Origin: Betaproteobacteria bacterium
GTDB lineage: Bacteria; Pseudomonadota; Gammaproteobacteria; Burkholderiales; Rhodocyclaceae
Reading direction: 5' to 3'
DNA length: 64,000 bases
NCBI GenBank assembly: GCA_028065725.1
Contig: JAPTVL010000468.1
Span: 1 to 64,000 of the forward strand
A program made the position numbers and the translations under genes. The notes beneath the pieces are model-generated. The model saw nothing but the letters and a program-made list of their open reading frames with translations. It was not told the DNA's origin and did not search any database. Positions 59,029 to 64,000 of this stretch are shown here, piece after piece; positions within the stretch are counted from its first letter, which is position 1, and each line of letters starts with the position of its first letter.

Positions 59029-60524
59029 GTCTCACCCGGAAAGTATCGATCGCACATATAGCAGGCAGTTTGCGGCAGCCAGGCGGGAATCGCATAGTAC
59101 TTCTGCCGCACCGTCGCCAGCACCCCGTCGCGATAGGCCGCATAGTCGAAACCCTCGCCCTTGACCCGCCAGAAGCGTGCGCCGCGGATTTCGAAGCTGT
59201 CGACGCTGACCTCGCGGAAATACTTGCGGTAGTCATCGAGGTTCGGCGCCGACTTCCTCAGGATCAGGAAGTCGCGCCCGGCCAGCGCGCGGAAATCGGT
59301 CATCAGATCGTCGTGACGCGCATGGCTCGAGGCCTCGCCGAACACCACCACGTACTGGCGCAGGTTGTAGCCCAGGGTCACGGCATTCGAATAGCCGTCC
59401 ATCGCCAGCACCCAGTCCTTGCGGTACGGCTCCAGTTCGCGCGCCAGCGCCTGATGCTCGAAGGTCAGCACGATGCCGTCGTAGAGCCGGGTCTTCTGCC
59501 AGGTTTCCAGCGGGATGCGCGACACCACCAGGATGCCGGCGACATGCAGCGTGGCGAAGCCGGCGAAGAACAGGCCGAGGCGGCGCAGGCTGGCTGGCGT
59601 CAGGCGCAGGCTGAGCCAGATCAGCGCGAAGGGGACGAAGGACAGCAGCCAGTGCAGGCCGATCTGCTTGACCAGCGAGAGCAGGGCGAACAGCAGAAAG
59701 GGAACCCAGACCAGGGTCGCCAGTGCCGCCGGCAATGCCGAAGAGTCGGCGCTGGTGGCACGGCGATTTTTCAGCGCCAGCCACAGCACCGGCGGCCCCA
59801 GCACATAGATCAGCGTCACGGCATACAGCAGCGGCGTCTTCAGCGACCAGCCGGCATCGCCGTGGCGATTGACGAAGTTGAACATGTAGTTCGGCCAGCA
59901 GTTGGCGCTGTTCCACCAGGCCATCAGCGCCAGCGCCGGCAGCGTGCAGGCATAGGCGATGGCCAGCCCCGCCCAGGCGCCGGCCTTGCGCCGCCGCAGC
60001 ACATCGACCAGGTAGGCGAAGCCGAGTATTGCCGCGAAATACTTGGAGAGCACCGCGCCGGCCAGCAGCAGGCCTGCCGCCAAATACCACCTTGGCGCAT
60101 CGTCCTGCGACGCACGGATCCAGGCCAGGCCGGAGAGCACGCTGAAATAGATCAGCGGCGTGTCGGTGGTGATGAACACGTTCCAGACATTCACCGGCGC
60201 CAGCAGCACCAGCGCCGCAGCCCACAGCCGGCGCTCTTCGCCGATGCCGGGCACCAGCTTCGGCAGTGACCACTGCACCGCCAGCGCCAGCAGGACCGGC
60301 TGCAGGATCACCGGCAGGCGCAGCCACCATTCGGCCTTGCTCGCCAGCGAGAGTGCCGCCAGCCACCAGCCGATCATCGGCGGATGGTCGTAGAAGCCCC
60401 AGTCCGGGTTCCAGCCCCACCAGATGAAATAGGCCTCGTCGCCGCTGATCGGAAACGCGGCCGCCAGCCAGAAGCGGAAGGCCAGCGTGAGGACCAGCAG
60501 CGCGGCGAACAGGCGGCCGGCCAT
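59016..60524 (-). CDS. GT39-family integral membrane glycosyltransferase
   Basis: 502 residues with about eleven predicted helices. The catalytic Asp-Glu pair lies in FPISGDEAYFIWWGWNPDWG, followed by FYDHPPMIGWWLAALSLAS. This is the ArnT/PMT fold, which moves a sugar from a polyprenyl phosphate to an acceptor on the periplasmic side. The C-terminal soluble part holds a CYMCDRYFPGETC cluster. The overlap with the UbiA-type gene suggests a shared pathway in which the prenyltransferase makes the lipid-linked sugar donor. Confidence 0.82.
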   Translation of the reverse strand: MAGRLFAALLVLTLAFRFWLAAAFPISGDEAYFIWWGWNPDWGFYDHPPMIGWWLAALSLASKAEWWLRLPVILQPVLLALAVQWSLPKLVPGIGEERRLWAAALVLLAPVNVWNVFITTDTPLIYFSVLSGLAWIRASQDDAPRWYLAAGLLLAGAVLSKYFAAILGFAYLVDVLRRRKAGAWAGLAIAYACTLPALALMAWWNSANCWPNYMFNFVNRHGDAGWSLKTPLLYAVTLIYVLGPPVLWLALKNRRATSADSSALPAALATLVWVPFLLFALLSLVKQIGLHWLLSFVPFALIWLSLRLTPASLRRLGLFFAGFATLHVAGILVVSRIPLETWQKTRLYDGIVLTFEHQALARELEPYRKDWVLAMDGYSNAVTLGYNLRQYVVVFGEASSHARHDDLMTDFRALAGRDFLILRKSAPNLDDYRKYFREVSVDSFEIRGARFWRVKGEGFDYAAYRDGVLATVRQKYYAIPAWLPQTACYMCDRYFPGETCRR

Positions 60525-60533
60525 GTGCTGCGC

Positions 60534-61601
60534 TTATCTTTCGGCCAAAGCCACGCGGCGCGCCTGTACTGCCGTCGCCAGAATTTCGAGCGTTGCCAGC
60601 GTGTCTTCCCAGCCGATGCAGGCATCGGTGACCGACACGCCGTACTCCAGCGGCTTGCCCGGCTTGAGATCCTGGCGGCCCTCCTTGAGGTGCGACTCGA
60701 TCATGACGCCGAAAATGCGGTCTTCGCCGGCCGCCATTTGCGCCGCAACGTCGCGCGCCACGTCGATCTGGCGCTTGAACTGCTTGCTGCTGTTGGCATG
60801 CGAGAAATCGATCATGACGCGCGCGGCGAGGCCGGCCTTGCCCAGTTCGGTGCAGGCCGCATCGACCGCCGCGGCGTCGTAGTTCGGCGCCTTGCCGCCG
60901 CGCAGGATGACGTGGCAATCCTCGTTGCCGTTGGTCGAGACGATGGCCGAATGGCCGGCCTTGGTCACCGAGAGGAAATGGTGCGGACTGGCCGCGGCCT
61001 TGATCGCATCCACCGCGATGCGGATGTTGCCGTCGGTGCCGTTCTTGAAACCGACCGGGCACGACAGGCCGGAGGCCAGTTCGCGATGCACCTGCGATTC
61101 CGTGGTGCGCGCCCCGATCGCGCCCCAGCTGATCAGGTCGGCGGTGTATTGCGGCGTGATGGTGTCGAGGAACTCGGTGCCGCAGGGCAGGCCCAGTTCG
61201 TTGATTTCCCACAGCAGCTTGCGCGCCAGACGCAGGCCGTCGTTGATGCGGAAGCTGCCGTCCATGCGCGGATCGTTGATCAGGCCCTTCCAGCCCACGG
61301 TGGTGCGCGGTTTCTCGAAATACACCCGCATCACGATCAGCAGGTCGTCGACGAAGCGATCCGTCTCCTGCCGCAGCCGGCGCGCATATTCCATCGCCGC
61401 CTCATAGTCGTGGATCGAACAGGGCCCGACAACGACGACCAGCCGGCCGTCGGCGCCGTGCAGCACGCGATGCACGCCCTGGCGCGCCTGGTAAGTGGTC
61501 TCGGCCGCGGCATCGGTGGTGGGAAACTCGCGCAGGATGTGGCCGGGAGGCGAGAGTTCCTTGATTTCACGTATGCGAACGTCGTCGGTGATGTGCTTCA
61601 T
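60534..61601 (-). CDS. aroG: 3-deoxy-7-phosphoheptulonate synthase, class I
   Basis: 355 residues, close to the ~350 of the E. coli AroF/G/H isoenzymes. It condenses phosphoenolpyruvate and erythrose-4-phosphate to open aromatic amino-acid biosynthesis. Clear marks are VVVGPCSIHDYEAAMEYARR, MRVYFEKPRTTVGWKGLIND, the metal-site segment IVSTNGNEDCHVILRGG and VMIDFSHANSSKQ, with ending in TLATLEILATAVQAR. Feedback isoenzyme type cannot be told from this alone. It begins nine bases before the GT39 start but reads in the same direction, so it may share a transcript. Confidence 0.95.
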   Translation of the reverse strand: MKHITDDVRIREIKELSPPGHILREFPTTDAAAETTYQARQGVHRVLHGADGRLVVVVGPCSIHDYEAAMEYARRLRQETDRFVDDLLIVMRVYFEKPRTTVGWKGLINDPRMDGSFRINDGLRLARKLLWEINELGLPCGTEFLDTITPQYTADLISWGAIGARTTESQVHRELASGLSCPVGFKNGTDGNIRIAVDAIKAAASPHHFLSVTKAGHSAIVSTNGNEDCHVILRGGKAPNYDAAAVDAACTELGKAGLAARVMIDFSHANSSKQFKRQIDVARDVAAQMAAGEDRIFGVMIESHLKEGRQDLKPGKPLEYGVSVTDACIGWEDTLATLEILATAVQARRVALAER

Positions 61602-61739
61602 GGGTCGGCCTGGATGCGGTTAAAGGTGCAATTGTACCGGTCGGGCGCAGGCCGGGTCTTCAGCTAGGGGTTTTCCATGATTCCCATTCGGCGCGGCAGG
61701 GCGTAAAGTCACTTTGCTCGCCAAACACTAGGGGGAATC

Positions 61740-62336
61740 ATGTTCCAGGTTCGAATTCACGGCCGGGGCGGTCAGGGCGTCGTCACGGCGGCCGAGATGC
61801 TGTCCATCGCGGCCTTCGAGGAAGGACGCCACGCGCAGGCCTTTCCCAGTTTCGGTTCGGAGCGCACCGGCGCGCCGGTGGTGGCCTTCTGCCGCATCGC
61901 CGACAAGGAAATCCGCCTGCGCGAACCGATCATGGAGCCCGATGCGCTGATCATCCAGGATCCGACCCTGCTGCACCAGGTCGATGTCTTCGCCGGCCTG
62001 AAAAAAAGCGGCTACATCCTGATCAACACCAACAAGAGCTTCGAAGAACTCGGCCTCGGCGATTTCCTGCGCGACTGGCCGCACGACCGGCTATGCACCG
62101 TCGCGGCGACCGACCTGAGCCGCAAGCACGTCGGCCGGCCGATGCCCAACGTGCCGCTGCTGGGCGGCTTCGCCGCGGTGTCGGGCATCATCAAGCTCGA
62201 ATCGGTGGTGATGGCCATCAACGACAAGTTCTCGGGCAAGGTCGCGGCCGGCAACATCGCCGGCGCCACCGAGGCCTACGAGATCGTTCGCGCCGAAATG
62301 GACGCGGCGCGCCGCCTGGAGGCTGCCCATGCTTAA
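61740..62336 (+). CDS. porG: 2-oxoacid:acceptor oxidoreductase gamma subunit
   Basis: 198 residues. The family start MFQVRIHGRGGQGVVTAAEM and FPSFGSERTGAPVVAFCRI are diagnostic. It binds CoA-related parts in the pyruvate:ferredoxin-type oxidoreductases, which oxidatively decarboxylate a 2-oxoacid to an acyl-CoA. AGGGGG precedes the ATG. Its stop overlaps the alpha gene by eight bases. No delta subunit with two 4Fe-4S clusters is present between them, unlike many four-subunit enzymes. Confidence 0.9.
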   Translation: MFQVRIHGRGGQGVVTAAEMLSIAAFEEGRHAQAFPSFGSERTGAPVVAFCRIADKEIRLREPIMEPDALIIQDPTLLHQVDVFAGLKKSGYILINTNKSFEELGLGDFLRDWPHDRLCTVAATDLSRKHVGRPMPNVPLLGGFAAVSGIIKLESVVMAINDKFSGKVAAGNIAGATEAYEIVRAEMDAARRLEAAHA

Positions 62337-63582
62337 GCAATGCGAAGGTTCCCATGCCGTGGCCGAGGCCGTCGCCCTGTGCCGGCCCGAAGTGATCTGC
62401 GCCTACCCGATTTCGCCGCAGACCCACATCGTCGAGGGCCTCGGCGAAATGGTGAAATCCGGCGAGCTGAAGGACTGCGAGTTCATCAACGTCGAATCGG
62501 AATTTGCCGCCATGTCGGTGGCCATCGGCTCCTCGGCCACCGGCGCGCGCACCTACACCGCGACCGCCTCGCAGGGCCTGCTGTTCATGGTCGAGGCCGT
62601 GTACAACGCCGCCGGCCTCGGCCTGCCCGTCGTCATGACGGTGGCCAACCGCGCCATCGGCGCGCCGATCAACATCTGGAACGACCATTCGGATTCGCTG
62701 TCGCAGCGCGACTGCGGCTGGATCCAGCTGTTCGCCGAAACCAACCAGGAAGCGCTCGACCTGCACATCCAGGCCTTCAAGCTGGCCGAGGAACTCTCGC
62801 TTCCCGTGATGGTGTGCATGGACGGCTTCATCCTGACCCACGCCTACGAGCGCGTCGACATGCCGACCCAGGAACAGGTCGACGCCTTCCTGCCGCCCTA
62901 CGAGCCGCGCCAGGTGCTCGATCCGGCCGAGCCGGTGTCGATCGGCGCCATGGTCGGACCCGAGGCTTTCATGGAAGTACGCTACCTGGCGCATGCCAAA
63001 CAGATGCAGGCGCTGGAGCGGATTCCGCAACTGGCGGAGGAGTTCGAGCAAGTCTTCGGCCGTGCCATCGGCGGCCTGATCCACACCTATCGCGCCGAGG
63101 ACGCCGACACCATGGTGATCGCCATGGGCTCGGTGCTGGGCACGATCAAGGATACCGTGGATGAGATGCGCAACGCCGGGCACAAGATCGGCGTGCTCGG
63201 CATCACCAGCTTCCGTCCCTTCCCGCTGACCGCGGTGGCCGCCGCGCTGAAAAACTGCAAGCGTTTCGTGGTGCTGGAAAAGAGCCTCGCCGTGGGCATC
63301 GGCGGCATCGTCGCGACCAATGTGCGCATGGCCGTCACCGGCATGGGCCTCAAGGGCTACACCGTGGTCGCCGGACTCGGCGGCCGCGCCATCACCATGA
63401 AGTCGCTCACCGCATTGTTCGAAAAAGCCGGGCGCGACGAGCTGGAATTGCTGACCTTCCTCGACCTCGACTGGAAGGTGGTGAACAAGCAGCTCGAACG
63501 CGAGAAGGCGGTGCGCCGTTCCGGCCCCGCGGCCGAAGCCATGCTGCGCGACATCGGCGCCGTCGCCGCGCGCAATTACTGA
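62329..63582 (+). CDS. porA: 2-oxoacid:acceptor oxidoreductase alpha subunit
   Basis: 417 residues. Marks of the alpha subunit are [60 protein letters not shown] and [20 protein letters not shown]. The latter motif lies near the substrate site. The domain carries the TPP-enzyme transketolase-like fold and a C-terminal region ([20 protein letters not shown]). The substrate is most likely pyruvate; other 2-oxoacids cannot be ruled out. It overlaps porG by eight bases and is followed 14 bases later by porB. Confidence 0.9.
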   Translation: MLKQCEGSHAVAEAVALCRPEVICAYPISPQTHIVEGLGEMVKSGELKDCEFINVESEFAAMSVAIGSSATGARTYTATASQGLLFMVEAVYNAAGLGLPVVMTVANRAIGAPINIWNDHSDSLSQRDCGWIQLFAETNQEALDLHIQAFKLAEELSLPVMVCMDGFILTHAYERVDMPTQEQVDAFLPPYEPRQVLDPAEPVSIGAMVGPEAFMEVRYLAHAKQMQALERIPQLAEEFEQVFGRAIGGLIHTYRAEDADTMVIAMGSVLGTIKDTVDEMRNAGHKIGVLGITSFRPFPLTAVAAALKNCKRFVVLEKSLAVGIGGIVATNVRMAVTGMGLKGYTVVAGLGGRAITMKSLTALFEKAGRDELELLTFLDLDWKVVNKQLEREKAVRRSGPAAEAMLRDIGAVAARNY

Positions 63583-63596
63583 TCCGCGAGGAAAAC

Positions 63597-64000
63597 ATGA
63601 CGACCCTCCAGACCGTAAAGTTCTACCAGACCGGCACCTTCACCGTCGGCAACCGCCTGCTGGCGCCCGAAGAGCGCAGCGTGCAGGCCAACATGCAGCG
63701 CACCAACTCGCTCAACTCGGGGCATCGCGCCTGCCAGGGCTGCGGCGAGGCGCTCGGCGCGCGTTATGCGATCGACGCCGCGATGAATGCCACCAGGCGC
63801 CAGCTGATCGCCGCCAATGCCACCGGCTGCCTCGAAGTTTTTTCCACGCCTTACCCGGAAACCTCGTGGCAGATTCCCTGGATCCACTCGCTGTTCGGCA
63901 ACACCGCGGCGGTTGCCACCGGCATCGCCGCGGCGATCAAGATCAAGAAGCAGAAGGGCCAGGGCGGCGACATCCGCGTCGTCGCCCAGGGCGGCGACGG
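63597..64000 (+). CDS. porB: 2-oxoacid:acceptor oxidoreductase beta subunit (partial)
   Basis: The first 134 codons of the beta subunit; the gene runs off the window. The cluster motif [18 protein letters not shown] matches the first Cys pair of the 4Fe-4S site in PorB, and [20 protein letters not shown] holds the third Cys and TPP-binding region. [20 protein letters not shown] follows. It carries TPP and one 4Fe-4S cluster. The N-terminus is extended by ~40 residues compared with minimal PorB. Start ATG with AGGA nearby. Confidence 0.9.
   Translation, partial: MTTLQTVKFYQTGTFTVGNRLLAPEERSVQANMQRTNSLNSGHRACQGCGEALGARYAIDAAMNATRRQLIAANATGCLEVFSTPYPETSWQIPWIHSLFGNTAAVATGIAAAIKIKKQKGQGGDIRVVAQGGD

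Overview
This 64 kb window is GC-rich DNA (roughly 65 percent by eye, except for about the first 3 kb). It most resembles a betaproteobacterial chromosome, probably Rhodocyclales or a related facultative anaerobe. The clues are PntAB transhydrogenase, GlcDEF, a ferredoxin-type 2-oxoacid oxidoreductase, an FNR-type site before a DUF2249 gene, bacteriohemerythrin and a betaproteobacterial minor-pilin cluster. The taxonomic call is inference. No tRNA, rRNA, CRISPR array or intact insertion sequence was recognised.

Layout. 0.3-4.4 kb: two paralogous class III cyclases around a glycosyltransferase, on lower-GC DNA. 4.6-8.9 kb: pntAB with a clear terminator, divergent from a CorA-type transporter. 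9.0-10.7 kb: two toxin-antitoxin modules (Phd/ParE and PrlF/YhaV), tail to tail, each with a palindromic operator candidate. 10.8-18.3 kb: a tightly overlapping glycolate/glycerate operon (hyi, glycerate kinase, glcDEF, an AMP-forming acyl-CoA ligase). 18.5-20.3 kb: cytochrome b561 with two YceI proteins. 20.3-24.1 kb: two unknown genes, then an unusual HTH / 2Fe-2S / flavin-reductase-like fusion with an altered S24-like protein. 24.2-32.7 kb: minor pilins and PilY1. 32.9-35.3 kb: a NarL-type two-component system and a TonB-like protein, followed by an FMN alpha-hydroxy-acid oxidase and a bacteriohemerythrin. 37.3-44.5 kb: a six-gene operon for a hydrogenase-4/complex-I-like membrane complex. 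44.6-56.0 kb: an anion-transport island with two SulP permeases, a TauE/SafE permease, universal-stress-protein fusions, an orphan P-loop protein and an OmpR-type two-component system. 56.0-64.0 kb: cobalamin adenosyltransferase, a DUF2249/FmdE-like pair behind an FNR-type site, a cyclic-nucleotide-binding protein, a UbiA-type prenyltransferase, a GT39 glycosyltransferase, DAHP synthase and the start of a por operon.

Three points stand out. First, the large subunit of the 37-44 kb complex lacks the cysteines that bind NiFe, while the small subunit keeps its 4Fe-4S ligands. It is therefore an energy-converting-hydrogenase-related (Ehr-type) complex with unknown electron donor and acceptor, not a hydrogenase. 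Second, three places in the anion-transport island carry the same promoter-like element: two 11-bp direct repeats (CTTGACG...) ten bases before a -10 box, the architecture used by PhoB/OmpR regulators. The island encodes such a regulator, so a local transporter regulon is a testable proposal. Third, a 26-bp GC-rich element recurs at seven gene boundaries, often with hairpins, and looks like a REP family not tied to any gene here.
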